From: Cohnella hashimotonis
GTDB lineage: Bacteria; Bacillota; Bacilli; Paenibacillales; Paenibacillaceae
DNA length: 64,000 bases
NCBI RefSeq assembly: GCF_030014955.1
Contig: NZ_JAGRPV010000001.1
Span: 1,674,001-1,738,000, forward strand
Reading direction: 5' to 3'
Shown here: positions 38,765 to 47,215 of the stretch, in pieces
How positions within the stretch are numbered: position 1 is the stretch's first letter
Layout: every line of letters begins with the position of its first letter
Notes under the pieces: generated by a model
What the model was told of the DNA's origin: nothing
The model's database searches: none
The model's input: only the letters and a program-made list of their open reading frames with translations
Program-made: the position numbers and the translations under genes

Positions 38765-39142
38765 TTATTTAACGATCAGGGTGGCCTTCATCGCTAAATG
38801 TCCTTGCCCGCAGACGATATTGCATTTGATCGTATAAGTGCCCGCCGCAAGCGTTGCGACCTTCGATTTTTTTCCGTTGCTCAACTTGACACCTGCCTTC
38901 TCGATCTCGACGCCGTGCGCGCCTTGCTCGTTCTCGAGCATGTAGCGGATCGGCGTATCCTTCGGCACGGTGTACTCGGCCTTGTCGAATTGCCAGTTGG
39001 TCGCCCGGATAACCAAGTCCTGCGATGCGACGGCGGTCTCCTGCTCTGCGGCATTTTCGTTCTTGCCTCCGCAAGCGGCGAGCGCTCCCGTCAATGCAAG
39101 CGCGGCCATTGCGGCAGCTATTCTTTTGCGTACCATTCTCAT
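38765..39142 (-). CDS. CuA-domain (cytochrome oxidase subunit II-like) lipoprotein
   Basis: A lipoprotein of about 125 residues. The signal peptide ends in the lipobox ALAAC, and the rest is a single cupredoxin domain. The C-terminal CNIVCGQGHLAM has the full CuA spacing C-x3-C-x3-H-x2-M, and an upstream histidine (GAHGVEIE) can complete the site. No transmembrane helices of a true oxidase subunit II are present, so this is a stand-alone electron carrier or copper protein on the outer face of the membrane. GGGGGAA precedes ATG 39142; an in-frame ATG six bases later is also possible. Confidence 0.83.
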   Translation of the reverse strand: MRMVRKRIAAAMAALALTGALAACGGKNENAAEQETAVASQDLVIRATNWQFDKAEYTVPKDTPIRYMLENEQGAHGVEIEKAGVKLSNGKKSKVATLAAGTYTIKCNIVCGQGHLAMKATLIVK

Positions 39143-39298
39143 TTTCCCCCATCCCTCGTTTGCCGGGTATGAGCGGGTCATGCCCAGACTTTTCTATATT
39201 AGCACATCCTGCCGCAAGGATAAAAATGGCACTTTCGCCTGGCTTCGAGCCTACAAAGGGATGTCCGAAATCGACATGGACGAAGTCCGAAACGGGCA

Positions 39299-39327
39299 TG
39301 GTCAAACGCGCAAGCATTATTTATAAT
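39299..39327 (+). promoter_or_regulatory. Sigma-A promoter of the siderophore-binding gene
   Basis: TGGTCA (39299-39304), a 17-base spacer and a perfect TATAAT (39322-39327). Confidence 0.6.
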
Positions 39328-39328
39328 G

Positions 39329-39343
39329 TGATAACGATTATCA
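39329..39343 (+). promoter_or_regulatory. Fur box
   Basis: TGATAACGATTATCA matches the 7-1-7 Fur consensus TGATAAT-N-ATTATCA at all but one base and lies at the transcription start just after the -10 box. Iron-dependent repression is expected. Confidence 0.88.
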
Positions 39344-39368
39344 TTTTCATATAAGGAGCGTTATTCGA

Positions 39369-40373
39369 ATGTTTGCAAGAACGAAGCCATGGCGGTTGGC
39401 CGTGATATGCATGTTTGTACTCTTGCTGCTCGCAGGCTGCGGAAAGAATTCCAATGCCGGGAACGGAAACGAAGCGGCAGGATCGTCTCCCGCTCCATCC
39501 TCCCAAGCTGCGGACCGCGGAGCCGATACGACCGTCTATAAAGACGCTTTGGACAGGGAAGTTACGATTCCGGCGCGTCCGCAGCGAATCGTTACGACGC
39601 AGTACTTGCCCGAGCTGCTGGCGGTAGGCGTCAAGCCGATCGGCGTCGTCTCTCACTTACTCACGGGATTCGTATCGGTGAAGGACGAGATCGACGGTAT
39701 CGAAGACATCGGTCCCGCCAACAACATCAATCTGGAAAAGACGCTCGAGCTCAAGCCGGACCTCATCATCGCCGCGGATTGGGACAAGGACCAGCTGGAC
39801 AAGCTGCAGGCAATCGCGCCGACGGTCGTCGTGGCCTGGGAGGGCGAGGATGCCTTCGCGCATTTGGACCAAGTCGCCGCCTTGCTCGGAAAGACCGAAC
39901 AAGCGGAGGATTGGAAACGGGCGTTCGACGAAAAAGCCGCCTCCGCCGCAGAAAAGCTGAAGGCGTTCGTCAAGCCCGGCGAAACGTTCGGCGTCGTCGT
40001 CATCGGCGGATACGAAAAAGGCCAGCTGCGGGTTTATGGATCCGGCAACGTGGGTTATACGTTGTTCGAGACGCTCGGCTTCCCGATGACGGACGTCGTC
40101 AAGCAGGAATGGGATAAAGGCGGCCATGAGCTCGGCATACAGCTTTCTCTGGAAAAGCTGCCCGAATTCGCGTCCGCGGATCGTCTTTTCCTCGTCAAGT
40201 TCGACAACGACCCGGACTTTGCGGACCAGGTGCTGAACAGCGCACTGTGGAAAAAGCTGCCTGCCGTTCAAAACGGCCGCGTCTACGAGGTAAGCGACAC
40301 GCTGTGGTTTTCCTACGACGTTCTGTCCTTCGACAAGCAGCTGGACGACGCAATCCGTCTGCTTGCCAAATAA
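39369..40373 (+). CDS. Iron-siderophore ABC transporter substrate-binding lipoprotein
   Basis: A 334-residue FepB/FhuD-type binding protein. The lipobox is LLLAGC (cysteine about residue 24), followed by a Gly/Ser/Ala linker and the two-lobed domain joined by a long helix; typical stretches are RPQRIVTTQYLPELLAVGVKPIGV and NLEKTLELKPDLIIAADW. It captures ferric siderophore at the cell surface and delivers it to a FecCD-type permease, which is not in the window. Repression by Fur is predicted from the operator at 39329. The next gene is a likely regulator with its own binding domain. Confidence 0.9.
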   Translation: MFARTKPWRLAVICMFVLLLLAGCGKNSNAGNGNEAAGSSPAPSSQAADRGADTTVYKDALDREVTIPARPQRIVTTQYLPELLAVGVKPIGVVSHLLTGFVSVKDEIDGIEDIGPANNINLEKTLELKPDLIIAADWDKDQLDKLQAIAPTVVVAWEGEDAFAHLDQVAALLGKTEQAEDWKRAFDEKAASAAEKLKAFVKPGETFGVVVIGGYEKGQLRVYGSGNVGYTLFETLGFPMTDVVKQEWDKGGHELGIQLSLEKLPEFASADRLFLVKFDNDPDFADQVLNSALWKKLPAVQNGRVYEVSDTLWFSYDVLSFDKQLDDAIRLLAK

Positions 40374-40439
40374 TCGAATAGAAGGCCAAGATCATTCCCG
40401 CTATGGGCATGGTCTTCCTGCATGTTAGGGGGATACCTC

Positions 40440-42104
40440 ATGTTATCGAATCAAAAGGCGTCCGCTGCCGCTGCACGGCTTCCGTTTTTGTACCGTTGGA
40501 CAGATATTGAGCGCGTCGAACCGCTTCCAGGGCAACCTGCGGAACTGCCAAGCCGATCTTCCTTCATGCTTGTCGCGGCCGAGTCCGGAGCGATGAAGCT
40601 GTCCGACGCGTGCGGCGTGCGGATCTGCGAATTGTCCGCCGGCGATCTCTGCGTGACCCGCGCGACCGTTCGCATCCATTCCGACGCAGACGCGGGTGCG
40701 GACGCCTGCGGGTTTGCCGTCGCCTTTCGCCGGCTGTCGCTTAATGAGACGGAGGCGAACCAGCGCGACATCATGGATGACGGGGGCGGAGGGCTGCCTT
40801 TAAATATGCGGCTGAACGTCGATCCGCAAGCGATCGGATGGATCGGCGAATTGTTCGCGCTCCGCGATGCCGAGAACCTGTCCGGGATGTATAACGCTCA
40901 AGCGTTGTTTCAACGGTTGATGGCCAGCGTGATTGAAGCCGGGAACGGGAACGGGAACGGGAAGGGGAGAGGCGCCATGGCGCCCGAACGGCTCGGTTTC
41001 CGGTACGCGGTAAGAGCGACGGTCGCTAAAATGGAGGCGCAGCCCGCCTTGGCTTGGACGGTCGAACGATTGGCGCGCGAGGCGGGGTGCTCCGTCCGGC
41101 AATACGCAAGAATATTCAAGACGCTGACCGGAAAAAGTCCGCTCAAGCATTTGACAGGGCTGCGGATGGCGGAGGCGAAGCGCAGGCTGCATAGCGGGGA
41201 AACACCGCTCGCCGACATTTCTGGCGCGCTTGGGTTTGCGGATCCTTTTCATTTCAGCCGCGTATTTAAACGTCACGAAGGGTTGTCGCCGAGCGTATAC
41301 GCGCGCGCCGGAAGCCAGGGCGCTCGAATCGTGGCATTCCAATATCTCGGCGAGCTGCTCGCACTGGGCCTCAAGCCACTGGGCGCTCCGAGCCGATTAA
41401 TGGACTGCCGTTTTTTTACCCCGCGCATCCGGGGGATCGCGTCTACAGGCGGCTCCGTCGTTGAACCGAATCTCGACCGGGTTCGGGCGCTTGAACCAAA
41501 TCTGATCCTCACCTTCGACGGCCACCATTACGAACAGTACGCTGGCATTTCGGATACCTTGAATTTATCCTGGTCTTTGTCCCCGGAGGAGCGATTAATG
41601 GCCGTAGCCGATAAGGTGGGCAAGCAGGAGGAAGCGGCACGCTGGGTGCGGGCCTATCGCAAAAAAACCGAGGAGGCTGCCGACCGGTTCGCAAGAGGAC
41701 CCGATCATGTTCGTACTGTGACGTTCATTTGGACGAACGGGCTGCCGGAGACCGTTCAAGTGTACAAGGAAGCGGGGTTAATCCACGATCTCGGCTGGCG
41801 TTCGCCAAGAACGGTAAGAGAAAGGAAGACCGAGGATTGCCGGCCATATAAGTTTGATATTCCCGTGGCGCTTTTGCCGCACTACGCGGGAGAGGCGCTG
41901 TTCGTCGCCGTCAGTCCCGATGAACGATCGCGGCTGCAGTTCGAGCTGCTGAAGCAGAGCGCCATATGGTCGGAGCTGGAGGCCGTTCGCCAAGGCCGGG
42001 CGTACGTCCTGGGGCAGGAGTGGCTGCGCGACGATCCTATATCGTTGGCAGGTCAGCTTCGAGAGCTGCAAGCGATCGTGCAAAAACCTCGCGGCATCCT
42101 TTGA
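40440..42104 (+). CDS. AraC-type regulator fused to a siderophore-binding domain (Btr-like)
   Basis: A 554-residue fusion. Residues about 1-165 are a sensor-like N-domain; about 195-295 is the AraC DNA-binding domain with TVERLAREAGCSVRQYARIF and ADISGALGFADPFHFSRVFKRHEG; about 300-545 is a FepB-like periplasmic-binding domain (ARIVAFQYLGELLALGLKPLG, ALEPNLILTFDG) lacking any signal peptide, so it acts inside the cell. Bacillus Btr has this architecture and activates siderophore uptake when it binds the ligand. The start at 40440 is set by AGGGGG; ATG 40422 lacks a site. An in-frame hexanucleotide repeat encodes a GNGNGNGKG linker. Confidence 0.88.
   Translation: MLSNQKASAAAARLPFLYRWTDIERVEPLPGQPAELPSRSSFMLVAAESGAMKLSDACGVRICELSAGDLCVTRATVRIHSDADAGADACGFAVAFRRLSLNETEANQRDIMDDGGGGLPLNMRLNVDPQAIGWIGELFALRDAENLSGMYNAQALFQRLMASVIEAGNGNGNGKGRGAMAPERLGFRYAVRATVAKMEAQPALAWTVERLAREAGCSVRQYARIFKTLTGKSPLKHLTGLRMAEAKRRLHSGETPLADISGALGFADPFHFSRVFKRHEGLSPSVYARAGSQGARIVAFQYLGELLALGLKPLGAPSRLMDCRFFTPRIRGIASTGGSVVEPNLDRVRALEPNLILTFDGHHYEQYAGISDTLNLSWSLSPEERLMAVADKVGKQEEAARWVRAYRKKTEEAADRFARGPDHVRTVTFIWTNGLPETVQVYKEAGLIHDLGWRSPRTVRERKTEDCRPYKFDIPVALLPHYAGEALFVAVSPDERSRLQFELLKQSAIWSELEAVRQGRAYVLGQEWLRDDPISLAGQLRELQAIVQKPRGIL
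40939..40968 (+). repeat. Hexanucleotide repeat in the Btr-like gene
   Basis: About four copies of CGGGAA (last one CGGGAA/GGGGA-like) encode Asn-Gly pairs between the N-domain and the AraC domain. Confidence 0.7.
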
Positions 42105-42124
42105 CGGAGCCGCGAGGTTTTTGA
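42082..42124. terminator. Bidirectional terminator overlapping the Btr-like stop codon
   Basis: AAAAACCTCGCGGC / GCCGCGAGGTTTTT form a perfect stem; the 5' arm is coding and the stop codon lies in the loop. It also serves the convergent gene at 42161. Confidence 0.88.
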
Positions 42125-42160
42125 TGGCAAGAACGGATTTAGCGCAGCCGGACGGCTCCA

Positions 42161-42517
42161 TTAATGGTGCCGTTTGCCGGCTTTGTACGGGTTGCCGATC
42201 GGGATGAACAGGTCGATGATCCCGATGACCAGCGCCGCCAGCAGTGCGCCCAGGATCGAAGCCGTGACGCCGCTGACGACGAACTGAGCGAGCCAGATTA
42301 CGAGCGCGCTGCACAGGAAGCCGACGATGCCGCGTCCGAACGGCGTCACGTTTTTGCCGAAAATCGCCTCGATAATCCAGCCGAGCACGGCAATCACGAG
42401 CGCGAGCATGAGGGCGCTCCAGAAGCCGCCGACCGTGAAATGGGGAACCAGGTATCCGACGATCATCAAAACGATCGCGGACACGATAAAGCGTACGACA
42501 TGTCCTAAGAAATGCAT
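42161..42517 (-). CDS. Phage-holin-family IV (YvlD-like) small membrane protein
   Basis: A 118-residue membrane protein with four hydrophobic helices (starting FIVSAIVLMIVGYLV, ALMLALVIAVLGWIIEA, FLCSALVIWLAQFVV, LGALLAALVIGIIDLF) and a basic GKRHH tail. It matches the four-TMS holin-like/YvlD pattern; chromosomal members are linked to envelope stress rather than to phage. GGGAGG lies about 11 bases before the ATG on the minus strand. The gene is alone, with no phage genes around. Confidence 0.8.
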   Translation of the reverse strand: MHFLGHVVRFIVSAIVLMIVGYLVPHFTVGGFWSALMLALVIAVLGWIIEAIFGKNVTPFGRGIVGFLCSALVIWLAQFVVSGVTASILGALLAALVIGIIDLFIPIGNPYKAGKRHH

Positions 42518-42670
42518 GGCTTAATTACCTCCCGTTGTGGGGCTGTCGTCCGGCGAGCCGCCGGCATTAAAGGTATTGTATCCAGATTGATCGCCGGTTA
42601 TAACGGAGTCGTAATGCAAGCGCAGCCGCCATCGGATATAATGGGAGGCGAGAGGAGTTGGCGCAACGCC

Positions 42671-45040
42671 GTGAACGACAAGGCGCTATATACATTGGAA
42701 TACGATAAAATCGGCGAGCGGCTCCGCGAGCTTGGAGAGACCTCGCTTGGCAAGGAGCAGGCGGCCCTCATCCGTCCTTCCTCCGATCTCAGGGACGTGA
42801 ACCGGCGGCTCGACGCGACGGCCGAAGCCGTACGCGCGATCGACGTCAAGGGCACTCCGCCGTTCGGCGGCATCACGGACGTCCGGCCAGCGCTCGGCCG
42901 CGCGAAGCTCGGGGCGATGCTGCTGCCGACCGAGCTCATCGATATCGCGCAGTTCATCATGGGCTCGAGGCGCATCCGCAAGTATGTAGGCGCCGTGTCC
43001 GAAGAAGCGGACATCCCGCTGCTCGAGGATCTTTGCGAGCCGCTGATCGATGCCAAGCAGCAGGAAGACGAGATACGGCGTTGCATCGACGAGCAGGGAG
43101 ATGTCCTGGACGCAGCGAGCGCCGAACTGGCGGCGATCCGCAGGGAGATCCGCACGAACGAAGGACGCGCCCGGGAAAAGCTTGAGAGCATGATCCGCTC
43201 GTCCTCGGTGCAGAAGATGCTGCAGGACGCGCTTATTACGATGCGCGGAGACCGGTATGTCATACCGGTCAAGGCTGAATACCGCTCGAACTTCGGCGGC
43301 ATCGTGCATGACCAGTCGGGCAGCGGCGCGACGCTGTTCATCGAACCGGAGGCCGTTCTCACGATCAACAACAAGCTCCGCGAGCTCAAGCTTCGCGAGA
43401 CGCGCGAGATCGAACGGATTTTGCGCCAGCTGTCCGAGAGCGTGGGCGTCAAAGGCGAGCTGCTCATCGGGGACGCCGAAGCGCTCGGCTATATCGATTC
43501 GATCTTCGCGCGGGCGAAGCTGGCCGACCGGATGCAAGCGACCAAGCCACAGATGAACGGCGAGGGTCGCCTGCGGCTGAAGCGGGCCCGGCATCCGCTG
43601 ATCGACGCCAAAAAAGTCGTGCCGATCGATATCGAGCTTGACGATACGCATTCGGCAATCATCGTCACCGGGCCGAATACGGGAGGCAAGACCGTATCGC
43701 TCAAGACAGTCGGCCTGCTTAGCTTGATGGCGATGTCCGGCTTGTTCGTGCCCGCCGACGAAGGTACGATCCTGTGCGTCTTCGACGGCATTTACGCAGA
43801 TATAGGCGACGAGCAGAGCATCGAGCAAAGTCTGAGTACGTTCTCAAGCCATATGACGAATCTGATCGGCATGCTGGGCCAAGTGACGAGCCGAAGTCTC
43901 GTGCTGCTCGACGAGCTCGGCGCGGGCACCGACCCTGCTGAGGGCTCGGCGCTCGCGATCGCCATCCTCGAGCATCTGCATCGCCTGCGCTGCAGGCTGC
44001 TCGCCACGACGCACTACAGCGAGCTGAAGGCGTATGCGTACAACCGCGAGGGCATCATGAACGCCAGCATGGAGTTCGACGTCGCGACGCTGAGTCCGAC
44101 CTACCGGCTGCTTGTCGGCGTGCCCGGCCGAAGCAACGCCTTTGCGATCGCGGAGCGGCTCGGTCTGCCCCGGTCGATCATCGACCACGCGCGGGGCGAG
44201 GTGTCCGACGACGAGCTCAAGGTCGACACGATGATCGCCTCGCTCGAGCGGGATCGGAGGACGGCCGAGTCGGAGCGCCAGCTGGCCGAGCGGATCAAGC
44301 GCGAGGCCGAGGAGCTGCGTCTCAAGATCGAAGAAGACCGCGCGAAGCTTCAGGATCAGCGCGTCAAGCTGCTCGAAGACGCCCGCGAGGAAGCCAGGCT
44401 TCAAGTGGCGAAGGCGCGGCGCGAGGCCGAGGAGATCATCTCCGATCTGCGCAAGCTCGCTCTGGAAGAAGCGGCGAGCGTCAAGGAGCACAAGCTTATC
44501 GAAGCCCGCCGCAGACTGGACGATGCCGTGCCGGCGCCGGTGGCGAAGCCGCGTCCGTCCGCATCCAAGAGCGCGAAGCTCGGACCGGGCGACGAGGTCA
44601 AGGTTTACAGCCTTGGCGGCCAAAAAGGCCATATCGTCGAACTGGCGGGCAACGACGCGTTCGTCCAGCTCGGCATCATGAAGATGAAGGTGGCGCTGGC
44701 GGATCTGGAGCCGGTCAAAGCGCCGAAGGACGCGGCAGCCAAAAAGTCGCAGCCAGTCGCGGCCGGCGCGACCGTGAAGCGTGCGGCTTCGGACCAGATC
44801 CGGACGGAGCTGGATCTGCGGGGCGCCACGCTCGACGAGGCGATCATCGAGACCGACCGCTTCCTCGACGAATCGTTCCTTTCGAATCTGCATCAGGTAT
44901 ATATCATTCATGGCAAAGGAACCGGGGCGCTGCGTACGGGCATTCAGGAGTTTCTGCGCAGGCACAAGCACGTGAAGAGCTACAGGCTCGGCAATTATGG
45001 CGAGGGCGGCGCCGGCGTTACCGTGGCGGAGCTGAACTAG
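42671..45040 (+). CDS. mutS2: MutS2 endonuclease/ATPase
   Basis: A 789-residue protein, close to the 785 residues of Bacillus MutS2. A core/lever region leads to the ATPase with Walker A GPNTGGKTVSLKT (about 333) and Walker B LLDELGAGTDPAEG, a long coiled coil (about 515-625), a KOW-like segment (GDEVKVYSLGGQKGHIVEL) and a C-terminal Smr nuclease domain (ELDLRGATLDEA, IIHGKGTGALRTG). Known roles are suppression of recombination and rescue of collided ribosomes. I chose GTG 42671 because the family starts here and AGGAG lies upstream, though 13 bases away; an ATG at 42642 overlaps a TATAAT. cvpA and polX, often found between zapA and mutS2, are missing. Confidence 0.93.
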   Translation: MNDKALYTLEYDKIGERLRELGETSLGKEQAALIRPSSDLRDVNRRLDATAEAVRAIDVKGTPPFGGITDVRPALGRAKLGAMLLPTELIDIAQFIMGSRRIRKYVGAVSEEADIPLLEDLCEPLIDAKQQEDEIRRCIDEQGDVLDAASAELAAIRREIRTNEGRAREKLESMIRSSSVQKMLQDALITMRGDRYVIPVKAEYRSNFGGIVHDQSGSGATLFIEPEAVLTINNKLRELKLRETREIERILRQLSESVGVKGELLIGDAEALGYIDSIFARAKLADRMQATKPQMNGEGRLRLKRARHPLIDAKKVVPIDIELDDTHSAIIVTGPNTGGKTVSLKTVGLLSLMAMSGLFVPADEGTILCVFDGIYADIGDEQSIEQSLSTFSSHMTNLIGMLGQVTSRSLVLLDELGAGTDPAEGSALAIAILEHLHRLRCRLLATTHYSELKAYAYNREGIMNASMEFDVATLSPTYRLLVGVPGRSNAFAIAERLGLPRSIIDHARGEVSDDELKVDTMIASLERDRRTAESERQLAERIKREAEELRLKIEEDRAKLQDQRVKLLEDAREEARLQVAKARREAEEIISDLRKLALEEAASVKEHKLIEARRRLDDAVPAPVAKPRPSASKSAKLGPGDEVKVYSLGGQKGHIVELAGNDAFVQLGIMKMKVALADLEPVKAPKDAAAKKSQPVAAGATVKRAASDQIRTELDLRGATLDEAIIETDRFLDESFLSNLHQVYIIHGKGTGALRTGIQEFLRRHKHVKSYRLGNYGEGGAGVTVAELN

Positions 45041-45057
45041 CGTTAGGAGCGTTCCGC

Positions 45058-45489
45058 ATGAATGAGCCCAGTTCCATCGACCGGCTGCTGTCCCATCCGG
45101 CGGTCGCGATCCCGGCGTATTTTTCCGTCGGCATTCTGATGCTGATCATCTGCCTGTACTGCTTCGAGCGGGTGACCAAGTACGAATGCTGGCAGGAAAT
45201 CCGCAAAGGCAACTTAGCGGTCGCCATGGCGACCGGCGGCAAAATATTCGGCATCTGCAACATTTTTCGGTTTTCCATCCAATCCAAAGACAGCATCTAC
45301 GAAAGCATGCTATGGGCGGGCGGCGGATTTCTGCTCCTGCTCGCCGCGTACCTGCTGTTCGAATTCGTCACGCCGGTATTCCGGATCGACGAGGAGATCG
45401 GCAAGGACAATCGCGCGGTGGGATTTATCTCCCTGCTGCTGTCCGTATCGCTTTCCTATATTATCGGCGCGGCGGTGACGCTGGACTGA
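45058..45489 (+). CDS. DUF350-type membrane protein
   Basis: A 143-residue protein with about four helices: AIPAYFSVGILMLIICLYCF, a region around GNLAVAMATGGKIFGICNIF, WAGGGFLLLLAAYLLFEF, and VGFISLLLSVSLSYIIGAAV. The NLAVAMATGGKIFGI and NRAVGF repeats are typical of DUF350, whose function is unknown. It starts 17 bases after mutS2 and is probably co-transcribed with it, as in related genomes. Confidence 0.8.
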   Translation: MNEPSSIDRLLSHPAVAIPAYFSVGILMLIICLYCFERVTKYECWQEIRKGNLAVAMATGGKIFGICNIFRFSIQSKDSIYESMLWAGGGFLLLLAAYLLFEFVTPVFRIDEEIGKDNRAVGFISLLLSVSLSYIIGAAVTLD

Positions 45490-45514
45490 CAGCGGCCGCC
45501 GCAGGAGGTTTCGT

Positions 45515-45598
45515 ATGAAGTATTTATGGGGAACGCTGTTCGCGCTTGCGGCCCTTTTCTTTATTTTAGGCATCGTCTATATGGTGAGGGAGGGTTAA
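45515..45598 (+). CDS. 27-residue single-span membrane peptide
   Basis: A complete tiny gene: GCAGGAGG (45502-45508) six bases before ATG 45515 and a TAA at 45596. The product starts MKYLWGTLF, has one hydrophobic helix over nearly the full length and ends YMVREG, so it should sit in the membrane with a charged C-terminus. It lies between the DUF350 and zinc-ribbon genes with 25 and 4 bases of spacing, consistent with the operon. I do not recognise a family. Confidence 0.7.
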   Translation: MKYLWGTLFALAALFFILGIVYMVREG

Positions 45599-45602
45599 AG
45601 CC

Positions 45603-46172
45603 GTGGCTGCCAACGTAATTATTTGCCCCTGGTGTCAATCCGAGATTATTCAGGAACCGGGCGAGGAGCCGGACAAGTACTGTCCGGTCTGCGACAATGA
45701 GCTAAGCGGGTACCGGACGCTTCGCTTCGGTCTGGGAGAAGAAGAGCCGGAAGAGGACGAAGAGGAAGAAGCGGAGGACGACTCGCGTTACGGACGCCCG
45801 GGTCGGCGCGGCCTGCCCGAAGACCTCGAGGGGCTTGGCCTGGACGGCGACGACGACTTGCGCGGCAAGGACGAAGCGCTGCTCCGTTACGAGGACACGG
45901 TCGAAGCGATTCTGGACGAGCAGGAATTCGTGCCGGAATGTCCGCAATGCCGGGAGTATATGATCGAGACGGGACGTCAGGTCGTTCAGACGGCCTCCTT
46001 CACGCCCAAACGGCCGGAGCGGCTGCGCGGCAAGGCGGTCCTCGAAGCTCCGTTTTCGATGACGCTGTATATGTGCCCTTCGTGCTTCACGATGGAATAT
46101 GCGTTGTCCGAGGAGGACCGCAGCCGTATCGGAGACAATCTGAGCCGGGAACCCGAAGCCGACGGAAAGTGA
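45603..46172 (+). CDS. Double zinc-ribbon protein of unknown function
   Basis: A 189-residue acidic protein. An N-terminal zinc ribbon has CPWC and CPVC (about 8-30), a long Glu/Asp-rich stretch (about 45-85) follows, and a second cysteine set is CPQC and CPSC (about 116-162). GTG 45603 follows GGGAGGG. The arrangement suggests a metal-stabilised nucleic-acid or protein-binding role, but I cannot name one. Co-directional with the 27-residue gene (4 bases) and cysteine synthase (10 bases). Confidence 0.78.
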   Translation: MAANVIICPWCQSEIIQEPGEEPDKYCPVCDNELSGYRTLRFGLGEEEPEEDEEEEAEDDSRYGRPGRRGLPEDLEGLGLDGDDDLRGKDEALLRYEDTVEAILDEQEFVPECPQCREYMIETGRQVVQTASFTPKRPERLRGKAVLEAPFSMTLYMCPSCFTMEYALSEEDRSRIGDNLSREPEADGK

Positions 46173-46182
46173 GACGACGAAT

Positions 46183-47103
46183 ATGAAGAAGTTGGTGTAT
46201 CAGAGCGTGACGGAGCTGATCGGCGATACGCCGGCCGTTCGGCTTAATCGCTTGACCGGACCCGACGACGCGGAGGTGCTGGTCAAGCTCGAACGATTCA
46301 ATCCGAGCGGGAGCGTGAAGGACCGGGCGGCGAGCTCGCTCATCGAAGACGCCGAAGCGAGGGGCTTGATCGGACCGGGATCGCTGATCGTCGAGCCGAC
46401 GAGCGGCAACACGGGCATCGGTCTGGCGATGAACGCAGCGGCCAGGGGCTACAGGCTCATCCTCGTCATGCCGGACAATATGTCCAAGGAAAGAATCGAC
46501 CTGCTGAAGGCTTACGGCGCCGAGGTCGTGCTGACCCCCGCATCGCAGCGCATGCCCGGAGCGATCCGGGAAGCGCAGTCCATTGCGGCGGGCACGCCAG
46601 GCAGCTTTATGCCGAACCAGTTCGAGAACGCCGCCAACCCCGATGTCCATCGCAGAACGACGGCGCTTGAGATACTGGAGCAGACGGAAGGAAGGCTGGA
46701 CGCGTTCGTGGCTACAGCGGGCACGGGGGGGACGATTACCGGCACTGGCGAGGTACTCAAGGCCAGGTTGCCCGGCCTTTACGTGTCCGTCGTAGAGCCG
46801 GCCGGCTCTCCCGTGCTGTCGGGCGGCGTGCCGGGACCGCACAAGCTCGTCGGCACGAGCCCAGGCTTCGTTCCGTCCATCCTCAATACCGACGTCTACG
46901 ATGAGATCGTTCAGGTGACGGACGACGACGCCATCGACACGATGAGGCGGCTGGCGCGCGAGGAAGGGATATTGGCGGGACCTTCGTCCGGCGCTTCGGT
47001 ATGGGCTGCGCTCCAGCTCGCCCGCAAGCTCGGCAAGGGCAAGCGGGTGCTGTGCATCGCGCCAGATACGGGCGAGCGATATTTGTCGATGGATTTGTTT
47101 TAA
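46183..47103 (+). CDS. cysK: Cysteine synthase (O-acetylserine sulfhydrylase)
   Basis: A 306-residue PLP enzyme that makes cysteine from O-acetylserine and sulfide. ELIGDTPAVRLNRL starts the fold; the PLP lysine is in NPSGSVKDRAA; PTSGNTGIGLA binds the carboxylate; VATAGTGGTITGTGEVLK binds the cofactor phosphate; GPSSGAS closes it. Length is typical. Whether it is CysK or a CysM-like paralogue using another sulfur donor cannot be decided. It is the last gene of the mutS2 unit; the terminator at 47179 follows. Confidence 0.9.
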   Translation: MKKLVYQSVTELIGDTPAVRLNRLTGPDDAEVLVKLERFNPSGSVKDRAASSLIEDAEARGLIGPGSLIVEPTSGNTGIGLAMNAAARGYRLILVMPDNMSKERIDLLKAYGAEVVLTPASQRMPGAIREAQSIAAGTPGSFMPNQFENAANPDVHRRTTALEILEQTEGRLDAFVATAGTGGTITGTGEVLKARLPGLYVSVVEPAGSPVLSGGVPGPHKLVGTSPGFVPSILNTDVYDEIVQVTDDDAIDTMRRLAREEGILAGPSSGASVWAALQLARKLGKGKRVLCIAPDTGERYLSMDLF

Positions 47104-47178
47104 GATTCGCCTCGAGAGCCGCGTACTCAGTGAAGATCGTTTATGCCGTGCCGGCGGCTGCCTGTACGGTCTTTAACG

Positions 47179-47215
47179 AGCTGTCCCAATGTCATGCAAT
47201 GACGGGGCGGCTTTT
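47179..47215 (+). terminator. Rho-independent terminator after cysK
   Basis: The outer stem AGCTGTCCC / GGGGCGGCT (with wobble pairs) and inner GTCAT/ATGAC end in TTTTT. Confidence 0.75.

Noticed and set aside
42161..42517. Prophage remnant (holin-like protein)
   Set aside because: The four-helix YvlD-type protein is a common chromosomal gene and there are no phage, integrase or att-like sequences around it.
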